Of a DNA stretch of 64,000 bases, positions 22,551 to 33,942 are shown piece after piece. Every line of letters starts with the position of its first letter. The first letter of the stretch is position 1. The notes beneath the pieces are model-generated. The model was not told where the DNA came from, searched no databases, and saw only the letters and a list, made by a program, of their open reading frames with translations. The stretch spans positions 310,001 through 374,000 of the forward strand of contig JACTVC010000030.1 of the NCBI GenBank assembly GCA_018417955.1. The letters are read 5' to 3'. Origin of the DNA: Laccaria trichodermophora. Taxonomy: Eukaryota; Basidiomycota; Agaricomycetes; Agaricales; Hydnangiaceae. The translations under genes and the position numbers were made by a program.

Positions 22551-23800
22551 ATGCCTGGCAATGATACTTCTGCTTCACTTGATGCTCCTATCTCAGCTGC
22601 TGTGAATGACCGCAATGATCATCAAGATGATGAAACACAGCAACAACTGAGTGGTATGCCTGAGCATGGTTCTGGAAAACGCCAATCTGTGTCCCCAGTG
22701 CAACATGGCGACAGTACACTTGGGAGTTTCCCAGCTGCAGTTGCTACTCAAGCTCCTGCAGCAAAATGGTCAAGGATTTTCACTCCTCAAAGATCTCAAA
22801 AGGAGCCACTCTCAGCTGAATTCATACAGCACTTGTTGATGCCCTACCTGAAGATTTATCAGCTGTTGAAGACAATTTTGCATGACACTTATCTATTGTT
22901 GAAGATCATGAATGTCATCTTACTCAGGCAAAACAATGTGTTGACAAACGGCCAGGAGAAGATGATGAACATCATGATGATGGGGAACCTGAACATGAAT
23001 CACCAACCATGACGAAACGTGCTAAGCCAGATGACTCACAATATCCATGGACTGTTTCCAACTTCATCCAGAACATCACTTTATCTCCTAGCCTCACTGC
23101 TACCCTTTAGCTGCTCAAATTATACGCCATTGATCCAAAGGGTACAAAATGATCCCTTGTCAACTCTCCCTTTTGCCCAGAGTTTCCTGACTCTGAGTGG
23201 ACAAACATCCTTGCTGGTTGTGCAGTCAATCTCGATGCCATTCTTTCAGGATATTACTCAACTTCAAATAATGATGAGCAAGTTGAATCCATTGGAGAAG
23301 TTGAGATTAAGTTTGGAACAGTGGCTCCCACCAAAGTGGTCTCAAGTGCTGGGGAGTGGACAATTTCTTGGAATAAGACTTCTTGTGCAACATCCACAGC
23401 TTTTCCCCATTGTGCTGGGGAACTTGTTGATTATGCTGAATACATCATTGGATTGTTCACCACAACTGACATCCATTTCCATGACCAAGTCATTCTCTTT
23501 GACAAAGCTGTCCACCATCAGATTGGAAGTTGCCATGATCTTGAACTTACAGACTTCAATAAATTTGTGGATCTCAAAGCTGCACACATGGATTCAATTG
23601 GTGCAGCAGTTGTTCAATGTGCATCTCTTGCCACAAAAAACCCATCTTCCCACAAGAAACAAGAAGCATGCAATTGATGGAATGAAAACCTGTGCTTGCT
23701 TGAGAGCAGCCAGTGTTGTTGACTTCACATGTGCAACAAGTGTTCAAAAGGACCTGATTGTCCCTCTTCACAGTGAACCTGCCCCTGACATCTGTTGATT
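22551..23800 (+). pseudogene. Accessory (gag-like) gene of a tyrosine-recombinase element, decayed
   Basis: An acidic, Gln-rich start (from 22551) gives way to shifted frames. The best preserved part (23321-23677) reads GELVDYAEYIIGLF and DLKAAHMDSIGAAVVQ, a block I associate with Agaricomycete tyrosine-recombinase elements. Just after, the frame CN-stop-WNENLC...CC-stop-LHMCNKC shows a zinc-knuckle-like cysteine cluster interrupted by two TGA codons where the family has Arg, consistent with CGA to TGA. Frameshifts near 22850 and 23010 complete the loss. The protein probably bound nucleic acid for the recombinase that follows. Confidence 0.6.
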
Positions 23801-23869
23801 CTCACCCAGAAGTGTATGTTGTTATTTATTCTTACAGCCCCCTCAATCATTACTGCTGGGGGTAATCAA

Positions 23870-24879
23870 AAAATGATCTCAATATTGTGTGGCTCTTGAC
23901 AGCCACAACGAGAGCCTTGGACCATTGACCGACTTGTTCATGAACAGTCCATTGCCTTGGGGTTTTCAATCAACAACTCATCTCACATCACATACACATC
24001 TGCTTTGAAATCCTACCCTACCTTCTGCAAAATTCACAATTTCAACATTGAACCAACAGAACAAACTCTGAGTTTCTTCATTGTTTATACACCCTCCCAT
24101 ATCAAACCCAGTTTGGTCAACTCTTACCTGTCAGGAATTTGCAATCAACTTGAACCTTTTTTCCCTGATGTACGGAAATCTTGCAACTCAATGCTTGTGT
24201 CAAGAACTATGACAGGCTGTCAATGTTGCTTTGGAACACCTGTCAAATGCAAATGCCCCCTATCCTCTGATGATCTCAAAACTGTCATTTCTGCCCTGGG
24301 GACTTCCACTAAACATGATGACAAACTTTTCCTTGCAATGTTACTCACTGGATTTCATGGACTCATGTGTCTTGGTGAGCTCACTTTCCCAGACAGTGTG
24401 GCATGCTGCAATTATTGCAAAGTCATCTTGCGACACACTGTTGACATCACCAATAAGTCCTATTCATTTCTGCTGCCTGGCCATAAGGCTGACTGCACTT
24501 ATGAAGGCAATCTAGTCATTGTTGAACAAACTGCATTACCAACCAGCCCCCACACCTTTTTCAAATCATATCTCACCTCCCAAGATCATTTTCACCCACT
24601 CAAGCCTGAACTCTGGCTGCATGAGTCTGGTATTGTACTGACCTGTTCCTGGTTCATCAAGCAGCTCTGTTGTTTTTTTTCTTCCCCTCTGATATAGCAG
24701 ATCAATCCATGCATGCAGGAGGCGCCACTTCCCTTGCTGAAGCAGGTGTACCTCCTAACATTATTCAAGCTATTGGACGATGGGCGTTGGATACCTTTCA
24801 GATCTACATCAGAAAGAATCCCATCCTCCTTCAGGCCATGTTATTTGGGCACCCTGCACACCAACCAGCTAACACCTGA
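23870..24879 (+). pseudogene. Tyrosine recombinase of a Crypton/DIRS-like element, catalytically dead
   Basis: The frame from about 23900 carries the N-terminal SAM-like region (YTSALKSYPTFCKIHNF) and catalytic region (LLTGFHGLMCLGEL). A one-base slip in the T-run near 24671-24680 moves it to the frame that ends SMHAGGATSLAEAGVPPNII and GRWALDTFQIYIRKNP. Family members cut and rejoin DNA through a Tyr nucleophile (here QIYI, kept) held by two arginines. Box I Arg is Cys here (MCLGEL, TGT) and Box II Arg is His (SMHAGG, CAT); both changes are what CG to TG/CA gives. The frameshift plus loss of both arginines make it inactive. Confidence 0.75.
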
Positions 24880-25279
24880 TTGACATCTACAAATTCCGAA
24901 TTGGACTAGTATTTTTCACACAGACTTTCTCTTGGACTTACTTTCTATTTTGACCTCTCACAACATCACTCCAGTCCCATATGCTCAACTTCTCATTTTT
25001 ACTTTTCCCCCATTTTCCCTTTCCAACAACTATCCACCAACATCTCCCTCCCTTTCCCTTCCCTCACATACATTATAGGTAATAGGACACCGAGGCTACA
25101 AAATAGATTTTGCAGGTTCCCAAGGTGCAGTTTCATGTGCCAGAGGAACCCTGTTTTGCCTAGATTATGCCTCATCATCCAAACTTATGGACCTTTGATC
25201 ACCTTCAAACGATTAGATATGTTGCAACAAATGCGCGACGTAGCTGAGAGTAAGACCTCCTTGTAGGCGAAACCATCGT
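24880..25279. other. Gene-free 3' part of the recombinase element and junction
   Basis: T/C-rich sequence after the recombinase stop with no frame or repeat I recognise. The right end of the element could not be placed. Confidence 0.4.
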
Positions 25280-25530
25280 CAGCACAATAGGATCGATCCA
25301 CAACCACGTCGCCACCGCCAAGTGGTCTAAAAGGCGCTGGGTGACTAAGTTGGTTGGGCTTCACAACTTTTGGCGAAGAACATATGACCGGATATGAAGA
25401 CTGGACATGCTGGGAGGCAGGAAGCATGACATCCTTTGCAACGTCATTTTCTGAAAGGCATAAATTCGAGCATCTCGATCGATTGTAACCTACTGGCGCA
25501 AAACTGGTGTAGGCTTGCCCACACCGGCAT
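25280..25530. repeat. Stray fragment of the array unit
   Basis: About 25290-25350 matches the NLR upstream region (GTGGTCTAAAAGGCGCTGG against GTGGTCTAAGAGGCGCTGG at 40212), and 25380-25500 matches block a at 4870-4970 (CATGCTGGGAG, GAGCATCTCGATCG). A fifth trace of the array therefore lies here, immediately left of the Mutator-like insertion. Confidence 0.6.
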
Positions 25531-25829
25531 CCATCAGTTCCCAAGTTGTTCTGGCCCAATTGTCGTGCCATACAGGACCCTTTCAGCCAGGCTCCTAAAA
25601 GCAGCCGCTCGTCTCGCAAGGTTTTCGTACTCAGGAGGAGAACTATATTTGTGATCATTATATAATCTGATGGGAAAGACCAAATAAACAAACCTAAGAA
25701 CTCAAACTCGCAAGAGAGCAGCTGCCAGGAAAGTCAGTCGGGGAACTCGGAGATCATTGATTAACCCTAACGTTGGGTCCCAAGTCAGCACCATGGGAAG
25801 GTGCGTCACATTTCTGTCACCAACACTGT

Positions 25830-26267
25830 TTAAATTTTGGAAAAAATCCTTCGATCAGATGTTGCTGGAGCAGAGCTCACAGTGTCGAGAATGGTGTTGA
25901 GGTCCTCGATAATGGACAGCATGATGGGATGGTCTGCAAAAATGTTTGACGAAAGAAGTACATGAAGAAATTGGTGGACAGTGATGTCTGAATCCTCAAA
26001 GGCATTCAAGATAGATTTCACTTCGTTGAGGTATTGTAGTTTCGACATTGGGTAGTTAGATACTATCTTTTTGTAATGATGGAAGGTTGTACTTATATAG
26101 TTTTGAACTGACACGACATCGGTAAAATGTCCATGTTGGAGACTGGGCATGACAAGCATATTATTGTATCCTACTGCGGCACAGTTCTGCACTTGTCCTA
26201 CATGTTCCGTAGCCTCTCCTCTAATGCCAGACGTAGTGCCAATGTTGGGTTGGAGCCCCAAGTCCAA
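25830..26267 (-). pseudogene. Gene fragment carried by the Mutator-like element
   Basis: A 145-codon minus-strand frame between the long TIRs. The credible part is the C-terminal half, ITVHQFLHVLLSSNIFADHP followed by a helix ending ILDTVSSAPATSD, which resembles the N-terminal region of large Agaricomycete proteins of unknown function that I have seen near mobile elements. The first third overlaps the right TIR and is probably non-coding. It has no full-length domain and is most simply a captured, truncated fragment. Confidence 0.4.
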
Positions 26268-26439
26268 ACCGGACCATTGTCATGCAGGCCCAGAAAGGCT
26301 TTGGGGTTGGGACCCAACATTAGGGTTAATCAGTGGTCTCGGAGTTTCCCGACTGAGTTTCCCGGCAGCCGCTCTATCGGGCTCTGGTGTCATGTCTGGG
26401 ACATGGACCCTGTTTTTCAAAAATTACATATATGGTAAC

Positions 26440-26560
26440 TGGGTATAAATATTCCAAAGGGCTGTGTAGTAGAGTGGGTAATTGCGCTTTTTTGGGCTTT
26501 CCCTTCATGGCCACCCTGGGTTCAATTCCAGCTGGTGAAATCTTTTTTATTTCACAAACA
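26440..26560 (+). repeat. tRNA-derived SINE-like insertion
   Basis: An A-box-like TAGTAGAGTGGG (about 26467-26478) is followed by the B-box-like GGTTCAATTCC (26519-26529) and a T-rich, A-rich tail. The spacing suits pol III promoters. It lies in the left subterminal part of the exonuclease transposon. Confidence 0.5.
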
Positions 26561-29500
26561 AATGAATAAAAAATATGTATTTCATTGTATACTTGACATA
26601 CTGCCATGGAAAATTGTGAGATATTTCCTCTCCCTATCCACTATTCTTCTATGTCATCTAGGAATTTATTATTCAGGTCAAAGCTGGTTAAAAATTGCTA
26701 TAAGATACATACCTGAAATTTGCACTTAGCTCTTCCACCACTACCTGGGCAGTCAAATCCTGATCTACCTGCCTCCACACACAGCATACACCGCCTTTTC
26801 CGTTGATTGACATATGGAACAAATGTTGTAGAGCTGGATGGTAATATCTCAAAGTCTGGAACCAATGAAAATGTTGCTTGTGGAGTTTGAGGAACAGAGA
26901 TCAGATTTTGCATGTTATTTGTTTGAGATGTTGATACTTGAACTGGAGCTACAGAGACTGCAAAAGAATTGCTGGAGAAATTTGGGGCTTCTTCTTCAAC
27001 AAGCATCATTTCACTGTTGCTATGGGTTGTGGAATCAAAGCCAACATCAACCATCATGCTTTCAGAATTGTCCAAAGTCCCAGGTTGATATCTTTTTGCT
27101 GGTGGAAGAACATGGGATACATAGGCTGATGAGCGAATTCTTTTTTCATGAGCCTCTCACTGTGGTTTACTGATAATCATTGTCTGATTTTCCTGCCGTC
27201 TCTCACTCCATAACTTGTAATATGTTGAAAGATGCTCTGAAAGTTTGTAAAATATGTTTTTCCCATCTGCTTTGGTAGACCACCATCGTGCCATATTCTC
27301 AAAATTTGGTTTTCCATGTGCAGGACACCATTCACCACCAACAGAAACAGCTTTGTGGAATAAATCATATTCCTCTTTAGTATGAAGTGGTGTGACAGCG
27401 TATTTTGTCTGCTGTGCATGAGCTAAGAATCCATAGACATCTTTTCACTTTCCAGTCAACTTTGAAAGCCACAACTTATTTGAATGTTCATTGACAGAAA
27501 TATTTACATCTGACAGTGATGCACTGAAAAATTCATTGGCTAATCGTGCCATTGGTGGAATAGCAGTGACACCAAATTTCTCCATTGTTGGAGCAAAATT
27601 TAAAGGGTCTGTGTCTTGAAGCACCCTGTCCTTGCAGGTTACTGGCATTTTACTCCAATGAATGTCTTCACGTAACTGGTATATTTTGTGATCAAGCCAA
27701 GGATCATAATGCCCACTATAATGAATTCCTGTTTTATGAAAAGAACCTGAATCTGTGTTATGACGGTGTCAGAAGTCTGCAATCAATGCATCAGCAAGCT
27801 CAGGTGATGCATTTAAGGATGCAAATTTCTCCGAATTGGATTGTGAATAGCCCCTTCAACAGAATTTGTTCCACGGATGCAATGATATAAAGGTAGTCCA
27901 TTTTTATCTGTACCTTCACATGTATACACAGGTATTGAGGTAGGATCTGATAGCCATCCCTTGCGTACATCATGTAAAACTGCCTCAGTTTTTTTCCAGG
28001 TTTCTGCACTAAAAAGCGGCTGTCCTGTAACTGAACATTTGATTTTCCCCCAACAATTAAAAAACTCAGTCAAGATCAAAACCAAGATATTAATTTCAGG
28101 AATATATCGGCAAACACGTTTCCATAGCCAAGATGGAGATTTTGACCGAACTTGGTCATATGTCAGATTTTTCTTGAGAAGCACCTCAGACACCAACTTT
28201 TTATCATCTTCATCAGGCACTAAAAGTGTATTGCTGAATGCAGTTGCAAATTTCTTGCTTAAAGTGTGCTTTTTGGATATAGTCCTACACACTTTATCCA
28301 TTTCATGGAAAACATCAGCTAATATTCTGGCTACAGCAATATCATTGGCCGTCTGTGTAAACCCTGAAGTTCTTTCTAATTCCACTGGATTATTGATCCC
28401 CACTTCATTATCACGTTCAGAGTCAGAGTCAGAGTCAGAGTCCAAATCATCAACCAGTTGAGAACTAACAGAAGAGAGATTTGGAGGTTTTATCACTCTT
28501 GGTGTTCCAATATTACGCTTCTCTTTTGGAGGCATGGGTAAAGCCTGTTCTTGGCTGTTCCGTGTTCAAAGTGCAGAGATGCTGACAATTGCTTTAAATG
28601 TTGTTTGATCTTTCTGAATCTCTTTTAGTGGTTGACAATGGTGTGCAACAACACAATTTGGTACTAAAACTGCATCAATTTCAATCAGGGCTCGTGTCTT
28701 AGTTGTTGAAACCCCAAGAGAAACTGGTTCATTATTGGGCCCCAATATTGTGAAACTTGCTGGTTGCTCAACTATAGTTCCATGAGCAACTTCCTGGTTT
28801 TTCACAAAAAGACTAACAAGTTGACCAACTGCTGTAGCTGCAGAGAGTGGCTGTCCATTATGTTCCAATTTCTTAAGAACATCCCATACCATTAAAGCAG
28901 AAAAGGCATCCAAAGCTGCATATTGAATTTGATCATCTGTGAGCTTTTCTGCTGCCCACTCTGTGGAATGGAATTCCTTTGAAAGGTAATGTTGCAAATT
29001 TGCTGCAACAATTGAGGCAAGAGATGCCTGTCCATTTGGCACAACCTTTTTCTTTGCTGCTAGCCTTCCTAATTCCATAGTGCTAAGATATGATTTTCCT
29101 TTTCTTTCAGGCAGTTTACAGTCAGGAAAATCTTGTGAAAGTTTCATCAAGTCAGCTCCAATGTTCCTTCCTATTTTTATAATTTGAGAAGAGCATAAAA
29201 TTCCTTGCAATGGAACTGGCAACTTCTTTAGAAGAAACACCCATAAAAGATATACAGATTGTGGAAGAGCAATTTGAATCAATGCTGTCTTCTGTGGGCC
29301 AGTGCCTGAAAATCCAGTGGTAAACTCCCATTCCATATCAAATCCAATGTGTAAAACTTCATCATCTGAATGGATCATTTCCATTATATCAAGGCATGCA
29401 CTTCAAATTTCACTTTCTGATTCACAGACATTAATACACACATCTTCTGGCAGTAAAAGTCTTGGAAGATCTGAGTGTTCATCAAGGTCTATACGCCTCA

Positions 29501-30131
29501 CATTTTTGCTAAGTGAGGGAATGCACTCAGAAAATGTTCCTTCATCAGATGCAACATTATCAGTAAACCCTAAGATTGGTTCAACAAGCCCATGCTCCTT
29601 CAATGCTGTAACCATTGCCTCTAACCCAGCCTTCAAATGTGACAAAGATTTAGTTGGCACAAATGCTTGATATCGTATTTGCTCAAACTCATTCAACAGA
29701 GTGAATAGAGCTGCAAAAGTCACAACACCATTAAGCTTCATCATATATTTAACCAACTTAAAAGAGTGATCCCATTTGATAACATAGCCTGTCAGAGAAG
29801 AAAGACACTGATCAAGTGCTGGTCGAATATGCTCCATATAGTCCATATAAACCCAGTTGATATACCATCGTGAAGGATAAAATCCTGCATAACCCAGTTT
29901 ATCATCAAATTCAGAAAATGGCAGATATGTTTGTACTGGAAGACTGAGATCTTTTTTAAATGTCTGATCCTTTCGAATGACATGGAGATACTTCAGCTCT
30001 TGCATATCATGCTCACGTACATGGAGTTCTCGGAGAATTTTAGACCAGGCACTAGCACTTAGTCTATGAGATATTCCAGCTCGGATTAAAGCCATTAGTG
30101 TCTTATCAATTCCACTGCAATGAGCCAGAAA

Positions 30132-32483
30132 TAGTGTTGCCGCGGCTTTGGCTTTTAGCTGGTTCAAGCCACAGCTGAGCCGAAATTAAAGCTAAGCTGA
30201 GCCGAGCTGATGGATCTGGCTTGGCTACTGCTTGAGCCGGCTAGAGCCGGGATTTTGAGCCTCATCAACCACACATGCTAGTTCATTCAAAACAAATAAA
30301 ATTGGCTTTTGTTGTACATATTATTTAACTAGTAATAGAATGTACTGTAAATGAACCTAAGATCATAGAAAATAGCTAAGAATTGCCCGAGACTGAGTCA
30401 CCCCTCACCAAAACAGAAAATGCAACATATCTTCGGAACGCAGACACACAAACCTCTTGTCTCTTCAGGACCTTCAAACAACACTATAGTAGATTGTAAA
30501 CGAGCCCTCAACGATAAAAAAAGGTAAAGAATTGACCGAGATAGAGCTTAACCCCCCCAAAACCAGAAAATGTGGAATATCTTGATAGCATGGACACGCA
30601 AACCTCTCGTCTCTTTGGGACCTTCAAACAACACTATAGTAGATTGTAAATGAGCCTTAGATCATAAGAAACAATGGAAATTTGACTGACCTAGTGTACT
30701 TACCCCCCCAAACAGAAAATGCAATATATCTCTGGAATGCAGACACACGAACCTCTCGTCTCTTTGGGACCTTCAAATGACACTGGAATATGTTGTAAAC
30801 GAGCCTTTAACGAAGGAGAATGATGGAGAACTCATGAAGATAGAGTACACCCTCCTGCTGAAACTTAGCATGACAGATCTCTCAAAAATATGATGGCAGA
30901 TGCCTCTCATCTCTTCAGGCCCTAAAATCGACAGCAAATAGCTGGTAATCAACACTGATTTGGTGGAAAACAGTACAGAACTCACTGAGATACAATATAG
31001 CCTCATGGTGTCTATCCAGCACCCATTACATGTTTCTTAGGGCTATTATTGGGCTATTCACATGCCCATTCTTAAGTTATACTATGCAGAACTCATTTAT
31101 AATTGGTGTGGTACACTACTTAAGTTTACGGTCATACATAGATTGGGGGGGAGGTGAAATGGGAAAGCAAAAGAGCATCTGTCGTGTCTGAAGCACTATA
31201 TATATGAGGCACTTTAGGGCGGGTTATGATCTAGGGCAGGCTCCTCATCTACACTAAGCCTGCCCTAGATCATAACCCGCCCTAAAGTGCCTCATATATA
31301 TAGTGCTTCAGACACGACAGATGCTCTTTTGCTTTCCCATTTCACCTCCCCCCCAATCTATGTATGACCGTAAACTTAAGTAGTGTACCACACCAATTAT
31401 AAATGAGTTCTGCATAGTATAACTTAAGAATGGGCATGTGAATAGCCCAATAATAGCCCTAAGAAACATGTAATGGGTGCTGGATAGACACCATGAGGCT
31501 ATATTGTATCTCAGTGAGTTCTGTACTGTTTTCCACCAAATCAGTGTTGATTACCAGCTATTTGCTGTCGATTTTAGGGCCTGAAGAGATGAGAGGCATC
31601 TGCCATCATATTTTTGAGAGATCTGTCATGCTAAGTTTCAGCAGGAGGGTGTACTCTATCTTCATGAGTTCTCCATCATTCTCCTTCGTTAAAGGCTCGT
31701 TTACAACATATTCCAGTGTCATTTGAAGGTCCCAAAGAGACGAGAGGTTCGTGTGTCTGCATTCCAGAGATATATTGCATTTTCTGTTTGGGGGGGTAAG
31801 TACACTAGGTCAGTCAAATTTCCATTGTTTCTTATGATCTAAGGCTCATTTACAATCTACTATAGTGTTGTTTGAAGGTCCCAAAGAGACGAGAGGTTTG
31901 CGTGTCCATGCTCTCAAGATATTCCACATTTTCTGGTTTTGGGGGGGTTAAGCTCTATCTCAGTCAATTCTTTACCTTTTTTTATTGTTGAGGGCTCGTT
32001 TACAACGTATTCTAGTGTCGTTTGAAGGTCCCAAAGAGACGAGAGGTTTGCGTGTCCACACTCTCAAGATATTCCACATTTTCTGGTTTTGGGGGGGGTT
32101 AAGCCCTATCTCGGTCAATTCTTTACCTTTTTTTATCGTTGAGGGCTCATTTACAACGTATTTTAGTCACATTTGAAGGTCCTGAAGATATGACATCCAT
32201 ATTTCTATGCTATCTCACATCCTCCCCCATTTTTTGCGAATTTATATTTATATTTAAAACCCTAGGGTTTCTATTATAGTTCTATGGTCGAAATATACAT
32301 TACATTGTGTATCTATCAGGTAGACAGCATTTAATTTACCCAGATTTATGGTCACATCACTTTAAAAATTATGTGCCAGCTTGAACCAGCTTTGAGTCAG
32401 CTAAAAGCCGAGCTGAGCCACTTAAGGAAATTTAGCTGGCTTACATCAGCTGGCTCTCGGCTAGCCGAGCCACAGCAACACTA
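30132..32483. mobile_element. hAT-like foldback element inserted in the transposase gene (2352 bp)
   Basis: Ends are TAGTGTTGC and GCAACACTA, with GAGCCG/CGGCTC-rich subterminal repeats. The flanks are GCCAGAAA (30124-30131) and GTCAGAAA (32484-32491), an 8-bp duplication with one mismatch. Joining the flanks without the element and one target copy restores the transposase frame as AEFPAFL-AHCSGIDKT, proving the insertion. The centre is a long palindrome. No coding capacity is credible; the identical 77-codon frames at 30773-31006 and 31493-31726 are the two arms of the palindrome. Confidence 0.85.
30520..31980. repeat. Near-perfect palindrome, arms about 720 bp, 14-nt spacer
   Basis: Arms end at 31242 and restart at 31257 (GGCAGGCT / AGCCTGCC), and identity is almost complete outward for about 700 bp. 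Within each arm a unit of about 118 bp (GGGACCTTCAAA...GTAAACGAGCC) is repeated, and the repeats continue, less symmetrically, to about 30430 on the left and 32190 on the right. Confidence 0.85.
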
Positions 32484-33736
32484 GTCAGAAATGCTGGAAA
32501 TTCTGCTACAAGTCCTGGATCAAGTTGATTCATAATGACAGGGTCATAGTAATTAAAAGAGTCACCACAGCCAGTAGTATTCAGGTTCTGCGACTTGCGG
32601 CATTGAATGCGCTTTGTCATGATATAGTAGTTTCCACTGAGGCCAACAACTCTGCGAGCAACAGGATTGTCATTCCAACATTTTGTTGTCATTGGATGAC
32701 TTTTATCCTGATAGTATCTACATGCAGAGTTCTGACAAGTAATCACCCTCTTTCCAGTGAGGGATTCAGGTAACCAGACAAAGACTTTGGGATAATATAA
32801 TGAGCTTGGGTCCAACCCAGCAGTTGAGGACTGAGATTTACGAAGAGCAAAAAAAGGGTCTGGTGGAAGCATCCAGAAGGTATTATTATCATAGCACATG
32901 GGCCTCCCATGGCTATCAAGTTCATGCTGAAGCTTTTCTTTCACTGAGCTAAGATAGAGCGCAACAATCCCAGAGACAGAGACATCCTCAGGATCATTAG
33001 GGCTAGTGTTAGCTTCCTCAAGAATTTCCTCAATATCACCATCAGCACCACAGAAAGAGTCAAAATCAGAATCAGAGTCGTCAAAAACAGTGTTAGCATC
33101 AAGATTAGGAACTGGTGATTCAAGAAATGAAAATGGAAGTGCATCTGATGGCTGCTCATCTTAATAGATTATGCAGGAATACAAATTTTAATTCTTCTTT
33201 AATGGTTTGAAAAAATTGGAGGCTTACCTGGCAGTTGCAGAAATTCTGTTTCCTGTGCTACTCCTGCATTTGTATTCCTAGATAATATAATCAGGGAAAG
33301 ACACATGCCAAATAGGTAGAAAATACTTGTTAAACTGGTCTAAAGAAGGATTTAAATTTAATTGGGATTTTAACAGTTCATGAATGAACATACTAAAAAA
33401 TGGGTGAATTGATGTTGCTTCAACACCTATAAACAAGCAGTTTAATATTAGTTCATACTGTTGTGAATTATACAGCATACCAGGTATCAAGATACTCTCA
33501 GAAAGTGTTTGAAATGAGGTCGACTGACAGGTTGATGACTGGGAAATATTTTTTCTTCCAGATCCCATGCAAGATCCTCCAGCACTGTGTTTGGTTTGAT
33601 TTTTAGAGCCTGAAGGCCTTCCTGGAGGCATGTTGGTGTACTTGAGGTGCTAAATATGATGAGGGAAGGCTAGATGTCCAATAGATGGTGTGGGAGATGG
33701 TGAAATGATAAGAAGAACCAGTGTGGGACTGAGATT

Positions 33737-33885
33737 GATGGCTTATGTCTGTTTTTGGACGACTTTATGTCTGTTTTTGGACTGTTTGTAAACAAGGGTG
33801 TGAGAGTGATGGCTTATGTCTGTTTTTGGACGACCTTATGTCTTTTTTTGGACATGTCTCAATATAGACATAATTTATGTCTATA
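33737..33885. repeat. Short tandem repeats in right subterminal region
   Basis: TTATGTCTGTTTTTGGAC recurs four times, then degenerates into TTTATGTCTATATATGGAC just inside the right TIR of the exonuclease transposon. The position suggests transposase-binding subterminal repeats. Confidence 0.55.
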
Positions 33886-33942
33886 TATGGACATAAGGTG
33901 TCCCAGACATGGCACCAGAGCCCTCTATCGCGAGCTTGAGTC

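Larger units (their letters stand above)
26698..33631 (-). pseudogene. Transposase with DUF6729-like, DDE-like and WRN-type exonuclease regions (degenerate)
   Basis: The minus strand starts MPPGRPSGSKNQ (33631), an AT-hook-like GRP. A 68-nt intron (33160-33227) precedes an acidic linker and a zinc region (FWMLPPDP, VFVWLPESL, ITCQNSAC, FNYYDPVIMNQL) resembling DUF6729. After the foldback insertion it reads KWDHSFK and FTDNVASDEGTF, spaced like the first two Asp of a DDE transposase. A DEDDy exonuclease with all motifs follows: FDMEWEF, IGRNIGADL, YAALDA (29345-28895). Then NSVEGAIHNPIRR (about 27850), perhaps the third acidic residue, and a C-terminal cysteine cluster (RCMLCVEAGRSGFDCPG). In-frame TGA codons at 29403 and 28566 and frameshifts near 27825 and 27440 kill it. 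The domain reading is by eye. Confidence 0.7.
26379..33923. mobile_element. DNA transposon with exonuclease-containing transposase (7545 bp with insertions)
   Basis: Inverted ends GGGCTCTGGTGYCATGTCTG (continuing GGACA; about 27 bp, one mismatch) lie at 26379 and 33923. They are flanked by a perfect 6-bp duplication TCTATC (26373-26378 and 33924-33929). Removing the hAT-like insertion and its extra target copy leaves about 5.2 kb. The interior is one degenerate minus-strand transposase gene. A 6-bp duplication does not fit hAT, Mutator or Tc1; I do not recognise the superfamily. Confidence 0.8.

Noticed and set aside
30773..31726. Two identical 77-residue predicted proteins (30773-31006 minus, 31493-31726 plus)
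   Set aside because: They are the two arms of one palindrome, not a duplicated gene; there is no homology or start context.
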